From Acidocella sp. 35-58-6 (lineage in GTDB: Bacteria; Pseudomonadota; Alphaproteobacteria; Acetobacterales; Acetobacteraceae), in the NCBI GenBank assembly GCA_002281005.1, contig NCFD01000090.1:1-5852 (forward strand): a DNA stretch of 5,852 nucleotides. The letters are read 5' to 3'. The position numbers and the translations under genes are program-made. Positions 1-5,852 of this stretch are shown piece by piece. The notes under the pieces are model-generated. The model saw only the letters and a program-made list of their open reading frames with translations. It made no database searches and was not told the origin of the DNA. Every line of letters starts with the position of its first letter. Position 1 is the stretch's first letter.

Positions 1-2
1 CA

Positions 3-224
3 GGATTGTGCAGCGTGATGAATATTGCCCTGCCGGGCGTTGAAATTGTAGGCACCGCCATTAACGTACTATTCGGTTGTATTTTACTGTTCACCCCTGG
101 AACCCAGGGGCCAAACAAATTCGACGGCGACAGTTTTAAAGATCAAAGATCTAACCGCACCGCGTACCAATATAAAACTAAAGCCAACCGCAAGTTTAAG
201 ACGTGGATCCAGAAGTCGTTTTGA
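3..224 (+). CDS. Small membrane protein, DUF805-like C-terminus (5' partial)
   Basis: The frame is open to the left edge of the window, so the true start is probably upstream; an in-frame TTG at 6 and ATG at 18 are possible but have no clear ribosome binding site. The visible product is about 73 residues. It has one hydrophobic stretch (roughly IVGTAINVLFGCILLF) followed by PGTQGPNKF. This matches the way DUF805 inner-membrane proteins end: a last helix, then a short loop with a G-x-N-[RKQ]-[FY]-G motif. The usual GPDP after that motif is replaced by DGDSFK, and a basic, lysine/arginine-rich tail of about 30 residues follows. Function is unknown for the family. Base composition is more AT-rich than in rnd or aspS. 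The gene converges on rnd with a 34-bp gap. Alternatively it is a decayed fragment or an unrelated single-helix protein; the family call is tentative. Confidence 0.45.
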   Translation, partial: GLCSVMNIALPGVEIVGTAINVLFGCILLFTPGTQGPNKFDGDSFKDQRSNRTAYQYKTKANRKFKTWIQKSF

Positions 225-258
225 ATTAATAGTATAACTGGATTGGTTTTATCCGAGG

Positions 259-1437
259 CTACCCAACCTCAACAATCTTAACCCGCTTGCCCTGGGCTGA
301 GAGCGCAATCTCACCCTTGATCAATCGTACCGCATCGGCACCGAACATCTCGCCGCGCCAGCCTTCATTGGCGGCATTCGGGGCGGTCTCGTCCAGGGCT
401 AGCGCCTCGATCTCCTCGGAACTGGCCAGCAGCCGCGCCGCCACATTGTTTTGCTCAGCCCGCGCGTTCAGTAGCACTTTCAGCAAGGCCACCAATGCCG
501 GAGAGGCTCGTTGGGCCTCGCGTGTACGCTCGATGCGCGGCAGGTCTTCCTCCGGGATCGCCTTTGCAGTTGCAATAACCTCCAGCAATGAGGTGCCGGA
601 TTTTCCCTGCGCGAACCCAGCCGAAATGCCCCGCGCCCGGGTCAACGCCTCGGCATCAGCCGGTGCCAGTGCCGCGATTTCAGGGATCTGCTCGTCCTTT
701 ACCAACCGCTGCCGGGGAATGTTGATCCGCTGCGCCTCGCGCTCGCGCCAGGCGGCAATGGCCTGCACCAGAGCCAACTGGCGGCGGTTGCCGGTGCGCA
801 GTTTTAAGCGCTCCCAGGCGCGTTCGGGGTCCACCCGGTAGGTGTTGGGGTCGGCCAGGGCGGCCATTTCCTGGCCCACCCAATCCATCCGCCCATCCAC
901 CCGCAAGCGGGCGATCAAACGCTCATATACCAGCCGTAAATGCGTCACATCCGCCGCCGCGTAGGTCACCTGCGCGTTGGTCAAGGGCCGGGCCGACCAG
1001 TCTGAGAAGCGGTGGGCTTTGTCGATATGCCCGCCGGTGAGCGCCTGCACCAGCGCGTCATACCCCACCTGGTCGCCAAAGCCTGCCACCATGGCGGCCA
1101 CCTGGGTATCGAATAAATTGGCCGGTACCGCGCCGAACATCAGGAGAAATATTTCAACATCCTGGCGGCAGGCGTGGAACACTTTTACCACGTCCGGCTT
1201 GGCCAGCAGGGCGCCCAAAGGTGCCAAATCCAGCCCCTTGGCCTGGGCGTCTACCACAGCAACCTCATGGGCACCGGCCAGTTGCACCAGGCAAAGCTCG
1301 GGGTAGTAGGTTTTTTCCCGCATAAATTCGGTATCAACCGTGACAAATTCTTCCGCCGCGAGGCGCTCGCAGAGGGCGGCGAGGGCGGCGGAATCGGTGA
1401 TAAAAGCGGCGGGCGGGAATGTCGGGGCAGTGTTCAT
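259..1437 (-). CDS. rnd: Ribonuclease D (DEDDy 3'-5' exoribonuclease)
   Basis: The 392-residue protein is a cytoplasmic, metal-dependent exoribonuclease that trims the 3' ends of tRNA precursors and other small stable RNAs. The exonuclease domain covers about residues 12-180. All catalytic acidic residues are visible: Exo I VDTEF (D35, E37), Exo [13 protein letters not shown] (D93), and Exo [12 protein letters not shown] (Y159, D163), the DEDDy pattern. The stretch before Exo [14 protein letters not shown], is the family signature. An HRDC nucleic-acid-binding domain follows at about 205-290, with a second helical region to the C-terminus, as in E. coli RNase D (375 residues). The ATG at 1435-1437 was chosen because AAGGGGAGGT lies directly upstream and the exonuclease fold starts soon after. 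The frame stays open for 58 more codons upstream, but these run antisense into aspS and are not family-like. It is divergent from aspS, an arrangement I recall from other alphaproteobacteria. Confidence 0.95.
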   Translation of the reverse strand: MNTAPTFPPAAFITDSAALAALCERLAAEEFVTVDTEFMREKTYYPELCLVQLAGAHEVAVVDAQAKGLDLAPLGALLAKPDVVKVFHACRQDVEIFLLMFGAVPANLFDTQVAAMVAGFGDQVGYDALVQALTGGHIDKAHRFSDWSARPLTNAQVTYAAADVTHLRLVYERLIARLRVDGRMDWVGQEMAALADPNTYRVDPERAWERLKLRTGNRRQLALVQAIAAWREREAQRINIPRQRLVKDEQIPEIAALAPADAEALTRARGISAGFAQGKSGTSLLEVIATAKAIPEEDLPRIERTREAQRASPALVALLKVLLNARAEQNNVAARLLASSEEIEALALDETAPNAANEGWRGEMFGADAVRLIKGEIALSAQGKRVKIVEVG

Positions 1438-1440
1438 ACC

Positions 1441-1450
1441 TCCCCTTACA
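1441..1450 (-). promoter_or_regulatory. Shine-Dalgarno site of rnd
   Basis: Read on the minus strand the sequence is TGTAAGGGGAGGT followed by ATG. The purine run AAGGGGAGG is a strong anti-16S complement close to the start codon. It decides the start of rnd at 1437 against the longer open frame, whose upstream ATG and GTG codons have no comparable site. Confidence 0.6.
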
Positions 1451-1461
1451 CAAACACCGGC

Positions 1462-1489
1462 TTGACAGGGAGGGGGGCGTCGGTTCTTT
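1462..1489 (+). promoter_or_regulatory. Candidate aspS promoter (perfect -35, weak -10)
   Basis: A perfect TTGACA lies at 1462-1467 in the divergent rnd-aspS spacer. Sixteen bases further is TTCTTT (1484-1489), which matches the -10 consensus at only two of six positions. With normal geometry transcription would begin at about 1496-1498, on or next to the aspS ATG. The only purine-rich ribosome-binding-like run (1468-1478) ends about 20 bp before the ATG, which is too far to act normally. The hexamer is seen; promoter activity is inferred. Confidence 0.35.
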
Positions 1490-1497
1490 CCGCACCC

Positions 1498-3303
1498 ATG
1501 AACATAATCGCCCCCCACGCCTACCGCACCCACAACTGCGCCGCCCTGCGCGCCGCCGACATTGGCCACACCGCCCGCCTTTCGGGCTGGGTGCACGCCA
1601 AACGCGACCATGGCGGGCTGCTGTTCCTGGATTTACGGGATCATTTCGGCCTGACCCAATGCGTGTTTGCCGCCGGGTCAGCCGCTTTTACCCAGGCCGA
1701 GGCGCTCCGGGTGGAGAGCGTGATTACCGTCACCGGTGAGGTGGTGGAACGCGCCTCCGGCACCTCCAACGCCAAGCTGCCGACCGGTGAGATCGAGTTG
1801 AAGGTTGAGAGCCTGATTGTGCAATCCACGGCCGATGTGCTGCCGATCCAGGTGGCGGGCACCGAGCATTATCCAGATGAGTTGCGCCTGAAATACCGCT
1901 TTCTCGATCTGCGCCGCGAATCGGTGCATAAAAACATTATGCTGCGCGCCGGGGTCATCGCCTCGTTCCGCAACCGCATGGTGGCCTCGGGCTTTACCGA
2001 ATTCCAAACCCCCATCCTCACGGCGTCATCGCCGGAAGGGGCGCGGGACTTTTTGGTCCCCGCCCGCAATCATCCGGGCAAGTTCTACGCGCTCCCGCAA
2101 GCGCCGCAGCAATTCAAACAATTGCTGATGGTGGCTGGGTTCGACCGATATTTCCAAATCGCGCCGTGCTTCCGCGATGAAGCCTCGCGGGCTGACCGCT
2201 CGCCCGGCGAATTCTACCAGCTCGATTTTGAGATGAGCTTCGTGACGCAGGAAGACGTATTCAATACCATCGAACCAGTGATTGCCGGTGTGTTCGAGGA
2301 ATTTGCCGATGGCCGCACGGTCACCAAGCCGCCATTCGTGCGCATCGCTTACGATGAATCACTGCTGAAATACGGCTCTGACAAGCCAGATTTGCGCAAC
2401 CCGCTGATCATTCAGGATGTGACCGAAGCTTTCAAAGACTCAGGCTTTGGCTTGTTTGCCAAAATCATCGACGGCGGCGGCATCGTCCGCGCCATTCCGG
2501 CCCCCGGTGCCGGTGCCAACCCGCGCAGCTTTTTTGATAAGTTGAACGAATGGGCGCGCGCCGAAGGGGCAGGGGGCTTGGGCTATATCACCTTCAATGA
2601 GACTGGCGCCCAAGGACCGATTGCGAAAAACCTCGATGCTGAGCGTGCAGAAGCGATTCGCACGGCCTGCGGCCTGGGCGCTGGCGATGCCGTGTTCTTT
2701 GCCGCCGGCAAACCGCTGGATGCCGCCAAGTTTGCCGGTGCTGTGCGCACCAAGCTCGGTAACGATCTTGGCTTGATCAAAGCCGGGGAGTTTAAATTCT
2801 GCTGGATCGTCGATTTCCCGATGTATGAGCTGGATGAAGACACCAAGCAGATTGTGTTCAGCCACAACCCGTTCTCGATGCCGCAAGGCGGGCTGGAGGC
2901 GTTGAACGGCCAGGACCCGCTGACCATTAAAGCCTTCCAGTATGATATTATCTGCAACGGCGTTGAACTCTCCTCCGGCGCCATTCGTAATCACCGCCCG
3001 GACATTATGCTCCGCGCGTTTGAGATTGCCGGTTACGGCCCCGAGGAAGTGGAAGCCCGCTTCGGCGGCATGCTAAACGCGTTCCGCTTCGGCGCCCCGC
3101 CGCATGGTGGCTCTGCCCCCGGCATCGACCGCATTGTGATGCTGCTGGCCGACGAGCCGAATATCCGCGAGGTTATCGCCTTCCCGCTGAACCAGCAGGG
3201 CGAGGATTTAATGATGGGCGCCCCAGCACCTGTGGATGCGAAGCGGTTGAAGGAATTGTCGCTAGCACTGGCGTTGCCGCCAAAGGCTGTGAAATCGCCG
3301 TAG
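1498..3303 (+). CDS. aspS: Aspartyl-tRNA synthetase, bacterial type, probably non-discriminating
   Basis: This 601-residue class IIb synthetase attaches aspartate to tRNA-Asp and possibly tRNA-Asn in the cytoplasm. Domains in order are: an N-terminal OB-fold anticodon-binding domain (about 1-110, beginning YRTHNC); class II motif 1 (about 150-172, ending EFQTPIL); the aspartate-site loop QAPQQFKQ (201-208); motif 2 with FRDE (R226); a GAD insertion domain (about 285-425, after YGSDKPDLR at 292-300); the flipping-loop region and HNPFS (456-460); and motif 3 with GIDR (R545). Length is normal for the bacterial family. H38 in RDHGG and G88 in the following loop correspond to the His/Gly pair known from non-discriminating AspRS such as that of Pseudomonas aeruginosa, whereas E. 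coli has Leu and Lys. The ATG at 1498 is the only start near the conserved N-terminus. lepA follows after 18 bp, suggesting an operon. Confidence 0.97.
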   Translation: MNIIAPHAYRTHNCAALRAADIGHTARLSGWVHAKRDHGGLLFLDLRDHFGLTQCVFAAGSAAFTQAEALRVESVITVTGEVVERASGTSNAKLPTGEIELKVESLIVQSTADVLPIQVAGTEHYPDELRLKYRFLDLRRESVHKNIMLRAGVIASFRNRMVASGFTEFQTPILTASSPEGARDFLVPARNHPGKFYALPQAPQQFKQLLMVAGFDRYFQIAPCFRDEASRADRSPGEFYQLDFEMSFVTQEDVFNTIEPVIAGVFEEFADGRTVTKPPFVRIAYDESLLKYGSDKPDLRNPLIIQDVTEAFKDSGFGLFAKIIDGGGIVRAIPAPGAGANPRSFFDKLNEWARAEGAGGLGYITFNETGAQGPIAKNLDAERAEAIRTACGLGAGDAVFFAAGKPLDAAKFAGAVRTKLGNDLGLIKAGEFKFCWIVDFPMYELDEDTKQIVFSHNPFSMPQGGLEALNGQDPLTIKAFQYDIICNGVELSSGAIRNHRPDIMLRAFEIAGYGPEEVEARFGGMLNAFRFGAPPHGGSAPGIDRIVMLLADEPNIREVIAFPLNQQGEDLMMGAPAPVDAKRLKELSLALALPPKAVKSP

Positions 3304-3321
3304 ATAGCGTATGTACCGCCA

Positions 3322-5127
3322 ATGACCGAAACACCGACCGACCTGATCCGTAATTTCTCCATCATCGCCCATATCGACCATGGTAAATCCACCCTGGCCG
3401 ACCGGCTGATCCAGTATTGCGGCGGCCTCACCGCCCGCGAGATGACCGAGCAGGTGCTCGATTCGATGGATATCGAGAAAGAGCGCGGCATTACCATCAA
3501 GGCGCAGACCGTGCGGCTGGAATACCCGGCCAAGGACGGCAAAACCTATGTGCTGAACCTGATGGACACGCCCGGCCATGTGGATTTCGCCTACGAGGTC
3601 AGCCGCAGCCTCGCCGCCTGCGAAGGCTCGCTGCTGGTGGTCGATTCCTCTCAGGGCGTGGAAGCCCAGACGCTCGCCAATGTGTATCAGGCGCTCGATG
3701 CCCACCATGAAATTGTGCCGGTGCTGAATAAAATCGACCTGCCCGCTGCCGATGTGCCGCGCGTAAAGCAGCAGATCGAGGATGTGATCGGGCTGGATGC
3801 CTCGGAAGCCGTGGAAATTTCCGCCAAAACCGGCATCAACATCGAGGGCGTGCTGGAAGCGCTGGTGACCCGCCTGCCGCCCCCTACCGGTGATATCGAT
3901 GCGCCACTTTCCGCCCTGCTGATCGATAGCTGGTACGACCAGTATCTGGGTGTTGTGACCCTGGTGCGGATCAAAAACGGCCGGCTCAAGCGCGGCCAGA
4001 AAATCCGCATGATGTCCACCGGTGCCGTGCACCCGGTGGAACAGCTCGGCGTGTTTACCCCAAAAATGCGCCCCGTGGATGAACTTGGGCCGGGCGAGAT
4101 GGGCTATATCACCGCCGCCATTAAAACCGTCGCGGATTGTAAGGTAGGTGACACCATCACCGATGACCGCAACCCGGTGAGCGAAGCCCTGCCGGGGTTC
4201 AAACCCTCAGTGCCGGTGGTGTGGTGCGGGCTGTACCCGGTGGATGCCGATGATTTCGAGAAATTGCGCGACAGCTTGGGCAAACTGCGCCTGAATGATG
4301 CCAGCTTCCATTATGAGGCCGAGACCTCAGCGGCTTTGGGCTTTGGCTATCGCTGTGGGTTTTTGGGGTTGCTGCATCTGGAAATCATCCAGGAGCGGCT
4401 GTCCCGCGAGTTTGACCTCAATCTGATCGCCACCGCGCCCTCGGTGGTTTACAAAATTTTCAAATCGAACGGCGATATGGAGTTGCTGCACAACCCATCC
4501 GACATGCCGGATGGCTCAGTGATCGATCATATCGAGGAACCCTGGATCCGCGCCACCATCATGGTGCCCGATGACTATTTAGGCGCCGTGCTGACCCTGT
4601 GCAATGAACGCCGCGGCCAGCAGGCTGACCTGACCTATGTGGGCAACCGCGCCATGGCCGTGTACCGTCTGCCGTTGAACGAGGTGGTGTTTGATTTCTA
4701 TGACCGTTTGAAATCCATCAGCCGTGGCTATGCCAGCTTTGATTACCAGATTGAGGATTACGCCGAGGCGGATTTGGTGAAAATCTCGATTTTGGTGAAT
4801 CTCGAGCCGGTGGACGCGCTCTCCTTTATCGCCCACCGCTCGGCGGCGGAATCGCGTGGCCGCTCGATTTGCGCCAAGCTGAAGGAGCTGATCCCCAAGC
4901 AATTGTTCAAAATCGCCATCCAGGCCGCCATCGGCAGCCGCGTGATCGCGCGCGAGACCATCAGCGCCATGTCGAAGGACGTGACGGCGAAATGCTACGG
5001 CGGCGATATTTCGCGTAAGCGCAAGCTGCTGGATAAGCAAAAAGAGGGCAAAAAGCGCATGCGCCAGTTCGGCAAAGTAGAAATCCCGCAGAGCGCCTTC
5101 CTCGCCGCCCTGAAAATGGATGCCTGA
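3322..5127 (+). CDS. lepA: Elongation factor 4 (LepA), translational GTPase
   Basis: The 601-residue protein belongs to the EF-G-like translational GTPases. LepA/EF4 binds the ribosome, remodels stalled or mistranslocated complexes and influences initiation; it is cytoplasmic and partly membrane associated. The GTPase motifs are complete: G1 AHIDHGKST (16-24), G2 RGITIKA (55-61), G3 DTPGH (82-86, with the catalytic His86), G4 NKID (136-139) and G5 SAKTG (167-171). Domain II lies at about 187-275, domains III and V follow, and the family-specific C-terminal domain occupies about 490-598, with the signatures [17 protein letters not shown] and [13 protein letters not shown]. Length is typical (about 600). 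The start at 3322 is set by the family N-terminus; the nearby ATG at 3311 is out of frame. No Shine-Dalgarno sequence precedes the ATG, so translation may rely on coupling to aspS, which ends 18 bp upstream. Confidence 0.97.
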   Translation: MTETPTDLIRNFSIIAHIDHGKSTLADRLIQYCGGLTAREMTEQVLDSMDIEKERGITIKAQTVRLEYPAKDGKTYVLNLMDTPGHVDFAYEVSRSLAACEGSLLVVDSSQGVEAQTLANVYQALDAHHEIVPVLNKIDLPAADVPRVKQQIEDVIGLDASEAVEISAKTGINIEGVLEALVTRLPPPTGDIDAPLSALLIDSWYDQYLGVVTLVRIKNGRLKRGQKIRMMSTGAVHPVEQLGVFTPKMRPVDELGPGEMGYITAAIKTVADCKVGDTITDDRNPVSEALPGFKPSVPVVWCGLYPVDADDFEKLRDSLGKLRLNDASFHYEAETSAALGFGYRCGFLGLLHLEIIQERLSREFDLNLIATAPSVVYKIFKSNGDMELLHNPSDMPDGSVIDHIEEPWIRATIMVPDDYLGAVLTLCNERRGQQADLTYVGNRAMAVYRLPLNEVVFDFYDRLKSISRGYASFDYQIEDYAEADLVKISILVNLEPVDALSFIAHRSAAESRGRSICAKLKELIPKQLFKIAIQAAIGSRVIARETISAMSKDVTAKCYGGDISRKRKLLDKQKEGKKRMRQFGKVEIPQSAFLAALKMDA

Positions 5128-5134
5128 TCTGCCC

Positions 5135-5163
5135 TTGAGCTAACGACCGGCTTTAGCTAAGAC
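5135..5163 (+). promoter_or_regulatory. Weak candidate promoter for tRNA-Ser
   Basis: TTGAGC (5135-5140) and TAAGAC (5158-5163) are spaced 17 bp apart and would start transcription a few bases before the mature tRNA 5' end at 5175. Each box matches consensus only partly. The tRNA may instead be transcribed by read-through from lepA, since no convincing terminator separates them. Confidence 0.22.
5138..5158. repeat. Short inverted repeat between lepA and tRNA-Ser
   Basis: AGCTAA (5138-5143) is the exact reverse complement of TTAGCT (5153-5158), with a 9-base loop. There is no T-run after it, so it is a poor candidate for an intrinsic terminator of lepA. It overlaps the weak promoter candidate. 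It may be chance. Confidence 0.2.
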
Positions 5164-5174
5164 CACCCAGCGCT

Positions 5175-5264
5175 GGAGAGATGGCCGAGCGGCTTAAGGC
5201 GCACGCTTGGAAAGCGTGTGTGCGTGAAAGCGTACCCAGGGTTCGAATCCCTGTCTCTCCGCCA
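5175..5264 (+). tRNA. tRNA-Ser, anticodon GGA
   Basis: This is a complete 90-base class II tRNA that reads UCC and UCU serine codons. The acceptor stem GGAGAGA (5175-5181) pairs with TCTCTCC (5254-5260), followed by discriminator G and an encoded CCA (5262-5264). The D stem is GCC/GGC (5184-5186 and 5198-5200). The anticodon stem CACGC/GCGTG encloses the loop TTGGAAA with anticodon GGA at 5209-5211. A long variable arm typical of serine tRNAs spans 5219-5236, with a 5-bp stem containing one G-U pair. The T arm is CAGGG TTCGAAT CCCTG (5237-5253). All stems pair, so the gene looks functional. An integrase gene lies 90 bp downstream on the opposite strand, which suggests that the tRNA 3' end is an attachment site. 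Confidence 0.97.
5237..5264 (+). other. Putative attachment site (attL-type) in the 3' end of tRNA-Ser
   Basis: Tyrosine integrases frequently recombine within the T arm and acceptor 3' half of a tRNA gene, and the element re-creates that half so the tRNA stays intact. Here the tRNA is intact and an integrase fragment follows. The exact core cannot be delimited because the second copy, at the far end of the element, lies outside the window. This is an inference from context only. Confidence 0.35.
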
Positions 5265-5286
5265 TAAATTATGAATTTCTGCTTAT

Positions 5287-5320
5287 GTAACAATTTAAGT
5301 TTTAAAGTTACCCGTTTTTT
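5287..5320 (+). terminator. Probable intrinsic terminator of tRNA-Ser
   Basis: An imperfect hairpin is formed by GTAAC (5287-5291) plus TTTAA (5294-5298) on the left and TTAAA (5302-5306) plus GTTAC (5307-5311) on the right, with a 3-base loop and a 2-base AA bulge. It is followed by CCG and six T residues (5315-5320). The layout fits an intrinsic terminator for transcription coming from the tRNA. The stem is AT-rich and therefore weak, and the T-run starts three bases after the stem, so confidence is moderate. Confidence 0.42.
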
Positions 5321-5342
5321 GGATACACCTACCAGGATACAC
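5321..5342. repeat. Pair of 8-bp direct repeats GGATACAC
   Basis: GGATACAC occurs at 5321-5328 and again at 5335-5342, a period of 14 bp. The pair lies between the tRNA 3' end and the end of the integrase gene, where integrase arm-type or accessory-factor binding sites are often found in integrated elements. The repeat is seen directly; the binding role is inferred. Confidence 0.4.
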
Positions 5343-5354
5343 TTAAACTGCGGC

Positions 5355-5852
5355 TTATGGCGCGTGAGAGCGAACAACCGCGGACGCTTGTTTGGGTTTT
5401 CCAGGCCACGTTGCCGTCTCGGTATGCCGACCCATCTCAGTTGCCGATACCTTACGCACCGAGATTAACGGATATTTGCACTGCCGCGCCCTGCCATAAG
5501 CTCGTTGTAAACGACCGGATTGGTGACCCAGGAACCGCGCGCGGGTTTCGACGGGTAATCCCTGAGCCTTGAGGTCTGCCGAGACCGAGTGCCGCAATGA
5601 GTATGGAGTTACGATATATTTGATCTCAGGAAAGACGCGCCGCGAGATCGTCCGAAGCCTGTCACAGAACTTCCGTGGATTATCGATGTTAACCAACATC
5701 TGCCCGTCCCGCCCATTATCATGGACGGACACAGCCAAATCTCGGGCGATGGGGTTGGTGATGCCGATCTCCAAGATTCGCAGCTCTTGCCCGGTGGTGT
5801 CGGTGACCTTCGCTCCGTGAATACGGATGATCAGTGATTGCCGCAGAGTGAT
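5355..5852 (-). CDS. Tyrosine-type site-specific integrase, C-terminal part (continues beyond the right edge)
   Basis: The frame is open to the right edge and encodes 165 visible residues; the start codon and N-terminal DNA-binding domain are outside. The fragment is the C-terminal half of the catalytic domain of phage-type integrases, which cut and rejoin DNA at attachment sites through a phosphotyrosine intermediate. Visible in order are a beta-hairpin segment with the likely catalytic lysine (HGAKVTDTTGQELR), box II TPYSLRH (Arg at 5592-5594), FLGHQS (His at 5523-5525), and the nucleophile tyrosine in QRAYGRARQ (codon 5496-5498). The first His of the usual HxxR is Tyr here, a substitution that also occurs in other integrases. 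A 46-residue tail follows the tyrosine. Transcription runs toward the tRNA-Ser gene, 90 bp away. The visible part has no frameshift or stop, so it may be active, but intactness cannot be judged without the rest. Confidence 0.85.
   Translation of the reverse strand: MTLRQSLIIRIHGAKVTDTTGQELRILEIGITNPIARDLAVSVHDNGRDGQMLVNIDNPRKFCDRLRTISRRVFPEIKYIVTPYSLRHSVSADLKAQGLPVETRARFLGHQSGRLQRAYGRARQCKYPLISVRKVSATEMGRHTETATWPGKPKQASAVVRSHAP

Noticed and set aside
225..258. Search for a terminator between the convergent DUF805-like gene and rnd
   Set aside because: No stem longer than about 3-4 bp followed by a T-run is seen on either strand.
1468..1480. G-rich run as a G-quadruplex
   Set aside because: Only two adjacent G-runs are present; four are needed for a simple quadruplex.
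1174..1497. 108-codon upstream extension of the aspS frame
   Set aside because: It is antisense to the rnd exonuclease domain and not similar to AspRS; the conserved N-terminus begins just after the ATG at 1498.
1438..1611. 58-codon N-terminal extension of rnd
   Set aside because: It runs antisense through the aspS start and the intergenic region, has no RNase D similarity, and a strong Shine-Dalgarno site supports the ATG at 1437.
3262..4032. 256-residue minus-strand open frame within aspS and lepA
   Set aside because: It lies antisense to the conserved lepA G domain and reflects GC-rich codon structure; it has no recognisable domain.
1498..5127. aspS and lepA both encode exactly 601 residues
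   Set aside because: The proteins are unrelated and each is of normal family length; this is a coincidence.
5153..5377. Minus-strand open frame with GGETGIRTLGTLSRTH across the tRNA
   Set aside because: It is the antisense translation of the tRNA-Ser gene; peptides of the GGETGIRT type are a well-known false annotation.
5357..5820. Two plus-strand open frames opposite the integrase
   Set aside because: They are shadows of the integrase frame, which carries clear catalytic motifs.

Overview
The window looks like core chromosome of an alphaproteobacterium that ends, on its right side, at the border of an integrated mobile element. The alphaproteobacterial assignment rests on the style of the aspartyl-tRNA synthetase (N-terminal YRTHNC, RDHGG, a motif 2 loop reading [17 protein letters not shown]), on the divergent pairing of RNase D with aspS, and on fairly GC-rich coding sequence. 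The genus cannot be fixed from the sequence alone.

Layout from left to right. Bases 1-224 hold the 3' end of a small membrane-protein gene that resembles the C-terminus of DUF805 proteins and enters from outside the window. Bases 259-1437 (minus strand) encode ribonuclease D (rnd). A 60-bp divergent intergenic region separates it from aspS (1498-3303, plus strand), which encodes a bacterial-type aspartyl-tRNA synthetase carrying the residues linked to the non-discriminating (Asp/Asn) form. lepA (3322-5127), encoding the ribosomal GTPase EF4, follows after 18 bp and is probably cotranscribed. A complete tRNA-Ser(GGA) gene with an encoded CCA lies at 5175-5264, followed by an AT-rich 90-bp spacer with a plausible hairpin terminator and a pair of 8-bp direct repeats. 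From 5355 to the right edge, on the minus strand, lies the C-terminal part of a tyrosine recombinase (phage-type integrase).

Functionally the core is a translation cluster: tRNA 3'-end processing (RNase D), tRNA charging (AspRS, tRNA-Ser) and elongation quality control (EF4). The tRNA-Ser gene appears to have served as the integration site of an element that continues beyond base 5852. No previously undescribed system is visible inside the window. The most open question is what cargo lies to the right of the integrase, which cannot be seen here.
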